DNA of 19,803 nt from Acidobacteriota bacterium (GTDB taxonomy: Bacteria; Acidobacteriota; Terriglobia; Terriglobales; Acidobacteriaceae): assembly GCA_025353435.1 (NCBI GenBank), contig JANXQR010000168.1:1-19803 (forward strand), read 5' to 3'. Positions 14,634 to 19,803 of the stretch are shown piece by piece (position 1 is the first letter of the stretch; each line of letters begins with the position of its first letter). The notes under the pieces were generated by a model. It made no database searches and was not told the origin of the DNA. It saw only the letters and a program-made list of their open reading frames with translations. A program made the translations under genes and the position numbers.

Positions 14634-15707
14634 TCACGGCCGGTCGTAGAAGCGGAAAAAGAGGCTCGGTTTGGCGGCAGGCTCGGCTTTCGCGACCAAC
14701 TCCGTTTCCTGATTTGCGCTGAGCGGGGTGAAGTCGCGGGCCAGCTGCACGTTCTGCTCAAGCTGGGCAATGTTGTCACAGCCAATGATGATGGTGCTCA
14801 CGGGCTTGGACAGCGTGTAGTAGACCGCTTCCTTCATGGTCAGTGTGCCGGGGTTGGTGGTCTGGATGGTCATGCCTTCCCAGGAGTGCTTCTGAGCTTC
14901 AACGGGCGGCGGGTTCCACGACGACAGCAGGCGGCCGCGGCCGGGGATTTTCATTCCGATGATGCCCATCTGCTTCTCGACCGCCAGCGGCAACAGCTTC
15001 TCGTTGAAGCTGTAGTGGTGCGAGTCGGCGGCGTTCATAGCCATCAGGATGCAGTCGAAGTCGTGGCGGTGGATGCACTCCATCAGCGCTTCAGGCCGGT
15101 AGTGGCCTGTGATGCCGAGGTGACGAACCACTTTCTGCTCCTTCATCTCGAGGAGGGCTTCCATGGCGCCGCCCTTGGCGAAGATCTGGTCCACATCGTA
15201 TTGGGTGCCCACATCATGCAGCTGCCACAGGTCGATGTGGTCGGTGTCGAGCAGTTCCAGGCTCTTATCGATCATGCGCATGGAGGCGTCGCGGGTGCGC
15301 TCCTTGGTTTTGGTGGCGAGGAAGGCTTCGCTGCGGCGCTTGGCCATCACTTTGCCGACGTACTGCTCGGACCAGCGATCGGGGCCGCCGTAGATGGACG
15401 AGGTGTCAATGTAGTTGACGCCGAGGTCGAGGGCGCGCTCGATGATGGGGACAGCGGTATCAAAGTTGTTGGGCTTTTCGAGCGCGGCCTGTCCGCCGAG
15501 GGAGAAGATTCCGACTTTGTAGCCGGTCCTGCCCAGGTTGCGAGTGGGCATGGCCTTGAGGGTGACGGGATTAGAGGGGAGGGGCGGCATTTCCTTCTTG
15601 GAATCCGCCAGGATTGCCGCGGGGGCTACCAGGGCTGCGGCAACGGCTCCGCCGGCCTTCAGGAAATCGCGACGGCCTTGTTGCCGCAGTTTCAATTGCT
15701 CACTCAT
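14634..15707 (-). CDS. Tat-exported aldo/keto reductase
   Basis: This gene codes for 357 residues from the ATG of MSEQLKLRQQGRRDFLKAGG, which has GGAGG eight bases upstream. That N-terminus is a twin-arginine signal with an Ala-rich hydrophobic stretch. The (beta/alpha)8 aldo/keto reductase core follows, with the catalytic tetrad Asp101 and Tyr106 (YIDTSSIYGG), Lys133 (FLATKTKE) and His164 (DLWQLHDVG). A late SKPVSTIIIGCDN stretch and the N-x-x-L-E-Q-N pattern match NADPH-binding ends of the family. The enzymes reduce sugar or other carbonyls with NAD(P)H; export of a nicotinamide enzyme is unusual but common in Tat-tagged Acidobacteria and Planctomycetes paralogues. The substrate is unknown. 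A 451-residue reading from 15989 also exists but its extra N-terminus is not protein-like. Confidence 0.92.
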   Translation of the reverse strand: MSEQLKLRQQGRRDFLKAGGAVAAALVAPAAILADSKKEMPPLPSNPVTLKAMPTRNLGRTGYKVGIFSLGGQAALEKPNNFDTAVPIIERALDLGVNYIDTSSIYGGPDRWSEQYVGKVMAKRRSEAFLATKTKERTRDASMRMIDKSLELLDTDHIDLWQLHDVGTQYDVDQIFAKGGAMEALLEMKEQKVVRHLGITGHYRPEALMECIHRHDFDCILMAMNAADSHHYSFNEKLLPLAVEKQMGIIGMKIPGRGRLLSSWNPPPVEAQKHSWEGMTIQTTNPGTLTMKEAVYYTLSKPVSTIIIGCDNIAQLEQNVQLARDFTPLSANQETELVAKAEPAAKPSLFFRFYDRP

Positions 15708-15915
15708 GGTGTCCTCCACCGGGTAGAAATCGACGGGACCATCATAAACCTCTTGCGCATGCGGCAACAGTGACGATTGATCTATTGGACTTGCGCGCCA
15801 AATTGCGAATAATAAAAACGGGTTAGTCTCATCGGTTGAACGAGTTACGAGGTGATGCGGGGGGAATTTCGTTTGAATGTGATTTGGAACACAGTGAAGA
15901 GGTGGAGGGGTGAAA

Positions 15916-15939
15916 AAGTGAAGAAGTGAAGAAGTGAAA
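15916..15939 (+). repeat. AAGTGAAG octamer, three tandem copies
   Basis: Three consecutive copies of AAGTGAAG make a purine-rich tract in the gap upstream of the aldo/keto reductase gene. It looks like a slippage-prone simple repeat without other known role. Confidence 0.75.
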
Positions 15940-15960
15940 AGGATCAGGAGCAGCGACGAG

Positions 15961-16023
15961 TTGGTCGAGAATGCGGGTGCGGTGATCATGGCTGCTCCTT
16001 TCTTGATGAGGTCCTGGTGGTGA
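15961..16023 (+). CDS. Possible leader peptide ending Trp-Trp-stop
   Basis: A short + strand frame reads from TTG (AGGAG ten bases upstream at 15946-15950) or from an inner ATG at 15988: the inner version is MAAPFLMRSWW and then TGA. Two consecutive Trp codons stand directly before the stop, and a strong intrinsic terminator begins seven bases later. That order is the hallmark of transcription attenuators of tryptophan genes. No trp gene follows, so this is either an orphan leader or chance. It was too short for ordinary gene finding. The opposite strand also has a good ribosome-binding site here, so strand choice is not certain. Confidence 0.35.
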   Translation: MVENAGAVIMAAPFLMRSWW

Positions 16024-16030
16024 AAAGCGA

Positions 16031-16063
16031 AACGCCCGCTGGTTAGCGGGCGTTGCTTTTTTT
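16031..16063 (+). terminator. Strong intrinsic terminator or attenuator hairpin
   Basis: AACGCCCGCT and AGCGGGCGTT form a perfect 10-base stem around GGTT, followed by GC and seven T residues on the + strand. No full-length + strand gene lies upstream for 3.6 kb, so ordinary end-of-gene termination is unlikely. It follows the Trp-Trp-stop frame at 15961-16023. Confidence 0.8.
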
Positions 16064-16384
16064 GTCTCTATTTCAAGTATGACAGGTTCGCACAATTAAT
16101 AATGGATTTTTGAATATATTTGTTTTCTTTGTAATGAGCGGGTTGCAACGATTTCCACAGCGCAGGGACTTGACAACATTTTCGGCGGTGGTGTTTTAGG
16201 GGCTCATTCGGGGTAACGGCAAAAGGATCTGGTTTCATGTTGGGGAGGAATGAGGCAAAGTAAGGCTCTTCGAGCTCGCGTAGAACAGTTTCAGTGACCC
16301 CGTCTGAGCTGGGAAGAGCAGGCCTCAGGGCCCAAACAGGTTGCGAAAAAAAGCCTGAATTCGATCGAAAGGGCCGAAAAGCAA
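16064..16384. other. AT-rich then mixed non-coding stretch
   Basis: No gene was recognised. The first 70 bases are unusually AT-rich for this window (for example GAATATATTTGTTTTC). The frames present have no ribosome-binding sites or family matches. The stretch contains no trp-gene remnant that I can recognise. Confidence 0.5.
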
Positions 16385-16449
16385 TCCCGCAGGCGCTAAA
16401 GCCCACTCATTTTATTGCTCTTAACGGCACGACTGAAGTCGTGCCCTGA
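16385..16449 (+). repeat. GCTAAAGCCC...GGCACGAC hairpin repeat
   Basis: The segment has CGCTAAAGCCCACTCATTTT, then a perfect hairpin GGCACGAC-TGAA-GTCGTGCC at 16426-16445. I recall very similar phrases as common intergenic repeats in Acidobacteriota genomes. One copy is present here. Confidence 0.6.
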
Positions 16450-16523
16450 CTCGTTTCGTCCGCCCACCCGAGTTTTTCCGCAGCATGTAAAGGCCGCGGC
16501 GATTATGGGGGGGGAATTATCGA

Positions 16524-16602
16524 GGATAAATCCCCGGTCCACCGGATAGTTCCCCAGCCTACGGATAGATACCCAACCTGCAGGATGAATGCCGAGCGAC
16601 CA
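16524..16602 (+). repeat. Four-unit GGATA tandem array, 20-base period
   Basis: Units start at 16524, 16544, 16563 and 16583, each beginning GGATA or GGATG and followed by a T and a CCC run (for example GGATAAATCCCC, GGATAGTTCCCC, GGATAGATACCC). The spacing is 20, 19 and 20 bases, close to two helix turns, so the units face the same side of the DNA. It ends 15 bases before the PadR promoter. It could be a binding array for a regulator or DnaA-like protein. Confidence 0.6.
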
Positions 16603-16616
16603 CCTGAAGAAGAGAC

Positions 16617-16663
16617 TTGACGTCATACACTGTGCGTTATACAGTATGTGAAGTACAGTGTAT
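16617..16663 (+). promoter_or_regulatory. PadR-gene promoter with overlapping nested dyad operator
   Basis: TTGACG at 16617 and TACAGT at 16640 are spaced by 17 bases. A perfect inverted repeat, ATACACTGT (16625-16633) and ACAGTGTAT (16655-16663), spans this promoter, and its centre nearly coincides with the small palindrome ATACAGTAT (16639-16647). PadR proteins commonly repress their own genes by binding such dyads. The start codon follows 11 bases later. Confidence 0.68.
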
Positions 16664-16673
16664 GGGGTACAGC

Positions 16674-17003
16674 ATGACAGTTGCCGAAAACATGTTTGAG
16701 AACCTTCGTTTGGAGCTGCGGCGGGGGTGTTTGACACTGGCGGTACTGGCGCAACTGCGGCAGGAGCATTACGGGTACACCCTGCGGAAGGCGCTCACTG
16801 AACGCGGGCTGGCCATCGACGAGAGCACGCTTTATCCGCTGCTGCGACGGCTGGAGACGCAGGGGTTGCTGACCAGCGAATGGCGCGAAGAGGAGAAGCG
16901 GAACAAGCGTTTCTATCGCCTGAGTGCCGATGGGGAGACGATGTTCACCCAGCTTTTGGACGAGTGGAACGCAATCAACGCCTCGCTCTACAAGATTCTG
17001 TGA
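16674..17003 (+). CDS. PadR family transcriptional regulator
   Basis: This gene codes for 109 residues from the ATG of MTVAENMFENLRLELRRG, with GGGG upstream; a longer frame from 16617 would start inside the promoter. It is a single PadR winged-helix domain without a long C-terminal helix region: LTLAVLAQLRQEHYGYTLRK, the recognition part AIDESTLYPLLRRLETQGLL, and the wing EWREEEKRNKRFYRLSADGE. PadR dimers repress nearby genes until a ligand or partner relieves them. The next gene starts 53 bases later (or overlaps by four bases if a GTG at 17000 is used) and encodes a HAAS-domain membrane protein, a common PadR partner. Autoregulation is likely from the dyad over its promoter. Confidence 0.92.
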   Translation: MTVAENMFENLRLELRRGCLTLAVLAQLRQEHYGYTLRKALTERGLAIDESTLYPLLRRLETQGLLTSEWREEEKRNKRFYRLSADGETMFTQLLDEWNAINASLYKIL

Positions 17004-17056
17004 AACGAACAGACTTTGAACCGGCGCGCTGGGACGCGCACAAGAAGGAAGATGCC

Positions 17057-18091
17057 ATGGAACTTCTCGATCGTTATTTGCTGGCTGTACGGAAGCACCT
17101 GCCGTTGGCTCGGCAGGCGGATATTGTTGCTGAACTCCGGGCCAATCTTGAAGCACAACTGGAAGAACAGGAGAGCGAGCTGGGGCGGCCGCTTACCGAG
17201 GGCGAGGCAATTGACTGGCTCAAGCGGCTGGGTTCGCCGACGGAGATGGCGGCGAAGTATCAGCCGCTGCGCTACCTGATTGGGCCGACGATTTTCCCGA
17301 CTTACTGGATGATTTTGCGGCTTGCGGTGCTGTGGGCGTCGGTGGCGTGGGCGGTGGCCACGGTGGTTCGGATGATTACGGAGGGGCACGGGCCGGAGTG
17401 GCTGGCGCAGGCGCTGTGGAGTTATCCGGGGGTGCTGGCCGCAACGGTGGCGTGGGTGACGGGAGCTTTCGCGGCCTTTGAGTATGTCGCGGTGCATTAT
17501 CCGAACATCATTCCGGGGAATCTCACGCATTCTTCAGCCTGGTCGCCGACGTCGCTGCCACGTCTGGAGAAGGACGATCGGCCGGGGAAGCGGCGGACAT
17601 TTGCGACAGCGGTAGCGGAGTTTGTGGCGGAGTTTGCGTTGATCATCTGGCTGCTTCTGATTCCGCGTTATCCGGTGGTGTTGATGGGGCCGGGGGCGAT
17701 TTACCTGGAGCACTCGGCAATCCGGCTGACGCATATTTCCGTGGAATTTTTCTGGGTGATTGTGGTGTTCAACGTAGTGCAGCTGGCGTGGCACGGCTAC
17801 AACCTGCTGAGCGGCAATTGGGCGGTGAAGGGCGTGCTCCAGAAGTTGGCGGCGAAGGCGATGGGCGTGGTGCCGGTTCTGCTTTTGTTAACGGCGCCGG
17901 GACATGTTTTTCTGGAAGTGAACCCGGACGAAGCAGCACGGATGCCGGCAGATCTTGACCTTGCAATGCTGAATCACTATCTGTTCACGTCGGTAATCGT
18001 TCTTTCGTTCATTGTGACGATTCAGCTGGTATTGGAGATATGGAAGGTGGGGATGGGGGGGTACCGGAGGGGAATGGCGCCGGGGCGGTAA
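17057..18091 (+). CDS. HAAS-domain polytopic membrane protein, PadR partner
   Basis: This gene codes for 344 residues from the ATG at 17057, which has AAGGAA upstream; an in-frame GTG at 17000 overlaps the PadR stop but has no ribosome-binding site. Residues 1-72 match the cytoplasmic HAAS signalling domain (MELLDRYLLAVRKHLPLARQ, a Glu-rich helix, then LTEGEAIDWLKRLGSPTEMA). About six hydrophobic segments follow, at roughly residues 84-106, 121-146, 190-210, 235-258, 275-293 and 305-328. In PadR operons such proteins are thought to receive or send a membrane-stress or ligand signal to the regulator. No transporter or enzyme motif was seen. Third codon positions are rich in G, as on the whole + strand right of 14.6 kb. 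Confidence 0.85.
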   Translation: MELLDRYLLAVRKHLPLARQADIVAELRANLEAQLEEQESELGRPLTEGEAIDWLKRLGSPTEMAAKYQPLRYLIGPTIFPTYWMILRLAVLWASVAWAVATVVRMITEGHGPEWLAQALWSYPGVLAATVAWVTGAFAAFEYVAVHYPNIIPGNLTHSSAWSPTSLPRLEKDDRPGKRRTFATAVAEFVAEFALIIWLLLIPRYPVVLMGPGAIYLEHSAIRLTHISVEFFWVIVVFNVVQLAWHGYNLLSGNWAVKGVLQKLAAKAMGVVPVLLLLTAPGHVFLEVNPDEAARMPADLDLAMLNHYLFTSVIVLSFIVTIQLVLEIWKVGMGGYRRGMAPGR

Positions 18092-18126
18092 GGTGAGACA
18101 TTTGGGGAGAACAGGGCTTTCGGCGG

Positions 18127-18278
18127 CTAGTGTCCTCTCTCTAAAGTTCTTTGTAAAACTCACGAAAGACAAAAGCAGATTCTTCGACTCACCACCCCCG
18201 AACTGAAAAACGTTCGGGGCCCGTTCGCTCAGAATGACAGCTTCTGTTTTGTTATGAACTTAAGAGACAGGACACTAG
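18127..18278. mobile_element. MITE-like element, copy 1 (152 bp)
   Basis: The ends form an imperfect inverted repeat of about 23 bases: CTAGTGTCCT, then TCTCTAAAGTTC, against the reverse of GAACTTAAGAGACAGGACAC. Inside are CAAAAGCAGATTCTTCGACT, a hairpin CCCCGAAC-TGAAAAA-CGTTCGGGG and GCTCAGAATGACAG. No transposase is encoded. CTAG occurs at both edges but is itself a palindrome, so a target duplication cannot be told apart from a longer terminal repeat. Confidence 0.78.
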
Positions 18279-18316
18279 ATGTATTTTCCAGAATTCTGTA
18301 GTCCCGAACTTTGTTG

Positions 18317-18362
18317 GTATCCCACCCATTCCGCTGCAAAACGCGGAATGGATGGGGCACGC
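18317..18362 (-). repeat. GTGCCCC...GGGATA hairpin repeat, copy 6 (reversed)
   Basis: Read on the - strand this is GTGCCCC, then a stem CCATTCCGC with GCGGAATGG, then GGGATACC. On the + strand the arms are CCCACCCATTCCGC and GCGGAATGGATGGG with one mismatch. It lies 27 bases downstream of the NTF2-like gene, between the two MITE-like elements. Confidence 0.78.
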
Positions 18363-18389
18363 GAGTCTACGCGTCAATCCGAAAATGCT

Positions 18390-18746
18390 CTAGGCACTGT
18401 AGTTCGCCACCACGCGGGCTACCTTTCCGGTTTCCGTTAGCTCCATGAACTCGGCGGTGCGAGTGTCCTTCTGGTTTGTGTAGTAGAGGACCAGGCTGTT
18501 AACGCCCCATAGGAAGTCTTCGAGGTGAAAGCGGAGATCGGGGTAGGCCTGGAGGCCTCGCTGAAAGTAGGCGCGCAAGCCTGCCTTTCCGACGACCCTG
18601 CCATCGTGGGTCCCCAATAGCTGGGCGGCGACGGGCGAGGTCAACTCGATTGCGTCGTCGTAGTGAGACATGATGGCGTCGAGATCATGGGCGTTCCAGG
18701 CTGCCACCCAATGGTTGGCGAGATGCGAGGCCTCTTCTTTCGTCAT
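18390..18746 (-). CDS. NTF2-like (SnoaL-type) small protein
   Basis: This gene codes for 118 residues from the ATG of MTKEEASHLANHWVAAWNAH, with AAGGAG eight bases upstream. A longer in-frame reading to 18899 crosses a MITE-like element and is not protein-like. The fold is the single-domain cone shape of the nuclear transport factor 2 superfamily: helix ANHWVAAWNAHDLDAIMSHY, then beta strands (AIELTSP, LRFHLEDFLWG, LVLYYTN, AEFMELTETGKVARVVANYS). These proteins include isomerases, polyketide cyclases and stress proteins; the pocket residues here do not settle the activity. The gene is bracketed by MITE-like elements in the same orientation and by hairpin copy 6. The AA of its ribosome-binding site is contributed by the end of the second MITE. 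Confidence 0.85.
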   Translation of the reverse strand: MTKEEASHLANHWVAAWNAHDLDAIMSHYDDAIELTSPVAAQLLGTHDGRVVGKAGLRAYFQRGLQAYPDLRFHLEDFLWGVNSLVLYYTNQKDTRTAEFMELTETGKVARVVANYSA

Positions 18747-18758
18747 GGCGCGTGCTCC

Positions 18759-18952
18759 TTGTGTCCTGTCTCTAAAGTCATTTCTAAAACTCACGAAAAA
18801 CAAAAGCAGATTCTTCGACTCACCACCCCCGACCTCCACCCCAAAGAGCAAAGATCGCTCGTTGGGGACCCCGGAACTGAAAAACGTTCGGGGCCCCATT
18901 CGCTCAGAATGACAGCAGCCGTTTTGTTATGAACCTTAGAGACAGGACACAA
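18759..18952. mobile_element. MITE-like element, copy 2 (194 bp)
   Basis: Perfect 17-base terminal inverted repeats, TTGTGTCCTGTCTCTAA and its complement, bound the element. The interior matches copy 1 in order and sequence (CAAAAGCAGATTCTTCGACT, the GGAACTGAAAAACGTTC hairpin, GCTCAGAATGACAGCAGCC, TTTTGTTATGAAC), plus an extra hairpin of about 43 bases (CCCCAAAGAGC with GCTCGTTGGGG). No transposase is encoded. It lies in direct orientation relative to copy 1. Confidence 0.82.
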
Positions 18953-19103
18953 ATTGACGGTTCATCAACATGGTAGCTGCGCGGCGAGGAACGGCCAGGA
19001 GGAGCAGATTCGAGAAAATTGTCGCCAAAGGATTGCAGCGCCGGATAGACTCCTCTTCTTTGTGGTCTTTGTGAATCGATTCAATTGAAGGGGAGCTTGA
19101 TCA

Positions 19104-19736
19104 ATGGCTGCGAGGAATGGCTGGTTTGCTGGTGGTGATTGCTGGTCACGAGTTGGGCGACTTGTGGTGGGGCTGGTTTTGATTTTGTCTGCGAGCGAGG
19201 CGGGAGCGCAGGTGGTGCCGCCAGCGCTTGAGTCGCCGCCAACGGGGCCGCCGCAGACGGGATCGCAGGGGCAGAAGCTGATGGGGATGCCGAAGTTTCA
19301 TGAGCCTGCGGCGTACAACTTTGATGAGCACGGCGGGTTCAAGCAAATTTTTGACGGCAAGAGCTTTGCCGGATGGGACGCCGATACGACGATCTGGCGC
19401 GTGGATAGCGGCTTGATGATTGGCGAGACACTGCAGGGCAAGCCTAAGGGGAATAACTACATTGTGTATCGCGGAGACAAGGCGCGCGACTTTGACCTGA
19501 AGCTGCGAATGAAGATTGAGAAGGGCGGCGGGGGCGGGATTCAATATCGCAGTGTGACGGGGGTGCCGTGGTCGCGGCCGCAGCCCGAGGGACTGCCACC
19601 GTACGATTTGAAATTCATGATGACGGGACCGCAGGCGGACTTCTGGTTTCCGGTGACGGCGTCGACGGCGATTTTCACGGGGCAGTGGTACTCGGAAAAC
19701 ACGATGCAGGGAATTTGGCGTATCGCGGGCAGGTAA
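19104..19736 (+). CDS. Exported DUF1080 protein (3-keto-disaccharide hydrolase-like), frameshifted
   Basis: The frame codes for 210 residues before a premature stop. The ATG has AAGGGGAG upstream. A signal peptide is present (RLVVGLVLILSASEAGA, cleavage near residue 35). The DUF1080 jelly-roll domain begins near residue 75 (GFKQIFDGKSFAGWDADTTI) and continues through GLMIGETLQGKPKGNNYIVY, DFDLKLRMKIEKGGGGGIQY and TGQWYSEN. DUF1080 proteins occur in polysaccharide breakdown, and members hydrolyse 3-keto-sugars. After SENTMQG the frame ends in IWRIAGR, which does not fit; the +2 frame from 19712 restores the family sequence. One base therefore seems to be missing in the GGG run near 19709-19711. 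The gene would continue past the window. Confidence 0.85.
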   Translation: MAARNGWFAGGDCWSRVGRLVVGLVLILSASEAGAQVVPPALESPPTGPPQTGSQGQKLMGMPKFHEPAAYNFDEHGGFKQIFDGKSFAGWDADTTIWRVDSGLMIGETLQGKPKGNNYIVYRGDKARDFDLKLRMKIEKGGGGGIQYRSVTGVPWSRPQPEGLPPYDLKFMMTGPQADFWFPVTASTAIFTGQWYSENTMQGIWRIAGR

Positions 19737-19803
19737 CGCAGTCGCTGCCGGGAGAGACGAATCGGCTGGTGGCGCGGATTGGCGATATACAGGCGCTGGG
19801 CGG
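19712..19803 (+). pseudogene. Continuation of the DUF1080 domain in a shifted frame
   Basis: Read from 19712 the sequence gives NLAYRGQVTQSLPGETNRLV, then ARIGDIQALG, which fits the DUF1080 pattern (a Gly-Gln-Val strand and a closing IGD...ALG) and stays open to the window end. It is the same domain as the upstream frame, displaced by one lost base. Whether this is a true mutation or a sequencing error cannot be told. Confidence 0.75.

Noticed and set aside
15708..15989. Longer aldo/keto reductase start at 15989 on the - strand, with AAAGGAG upstream
   Set aside because: The ribosome-binding site is good, but the 94 extra residues are a Leu/Phe/Pro/His-rich translation of intergenic repeats and would bury the twin-arginine signal. 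The ATG at 15707 has GGAGG and gives the expected N-terminus.
15916..16000. CRISPR array or direct-repeat cluster
   Set aside because: The AAGTGAAG octamers have no spacers and no cas gene is nearby; it is a simple tandem repeat.
16085..16112. dif-like site (TTCGCACAAT followed by AT-rich DNA) for XerCD
   Set aside because: Only the XerC-like arm matches, the second arm fits poorly, and the composition change here has the sign expected of an origin, not a terminus.
16068..16406. 112-residue - strand frame in the gap before PadR
   Set aside because: No ribosome-binding site; composition and sequence look non-coding, and it overlaps the hairpin repeat.
16150..16600. Chromosomal replication origin suggested by the composition flip and GGATA units
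   Set aside because: No dnaA, dnaN or other origin-linked gene is nearby and no full TTATCCACA box was found; only the weaker array finding was kept.
18747..18899. Longer NTF2-like protein starting at 18899
   Set aside because: The added 51 residues are the translation of a MITE-like element, and a proper AAGGAG and ATG occur at the internal start.

Overview
The window looks like a chromosomal segment from a GC-rich Acidobacteriota bacterium (class Terriglobia or near it). This is an inference from three things: the gene families present (DUF6599, a PadR plus HAAS-domain pair, a CadC-like winged-helix protein with a TolB-like tail), the many Tat-exported proteins, and the dense short palindromic repeats between genes. 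No rRNA, tRNA, CRISPR array or recognisable transposase gene was seen.

Layout. (1) Positions 1-4059, + strand: a probable operon of a membrane polyferredoxin that reads as a NapH-NapG fusion (5' end outside the window), a DUF6599 lipoprotein and two Tat-exported DUF362 proteins. Every predicted product is membrane-bound or exported, which suggests an uncharacterised cell-envelope redox module. (2) 4078-6599, - strand: an exported protein with an Ala/Lys/Pro-rich tail, an M29 aminopeptidase and a FmdB-type zinc-ribbon protein. (3) 6777-9607, + strand: an exported GH127-type glycosidase and a class I methyltransferase, separated by a cluster of three hairpin repeats. (4) 9608-12650: a gene-poor stretch followed by a PhoD-type phosphatase whose codon usage differs from its neighbours and which looks acquired, possibly from an alphaproteobacterium. 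(5) 12692-15707, - strand: an exported ankyrin-like protein, a transmembrane winged-helix regulator and an exported aldo/keto reductase. (6) 15708-18091: a long non-coding stretch holding a possible orphan Trp-codon leader with a terminator, a known-looking hairpin repeat and a tandem GGATA array, then a PadR regulator with a dyad operator over its promoter and a HAAS-domain membrane protein. (7) 18127-18952: two MITE-like elements bracketing a small NTF2-like gene. (8) 19104-end: an exported DUF1080 protein broken by an apparent frameshift and running off the window.

The most notable non-gene signals are: a hairpin family whose outer ends are constant while the stem sequence changes and stays paired (six copies); the related modular MITEs; the possible trp-type attenuator with no trp gene after it; and a change of strand composition near 14.6 kb (C-rich + strand to the left, G-rich to the right). 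All functional calls come from reading the sequence; no database search was run.
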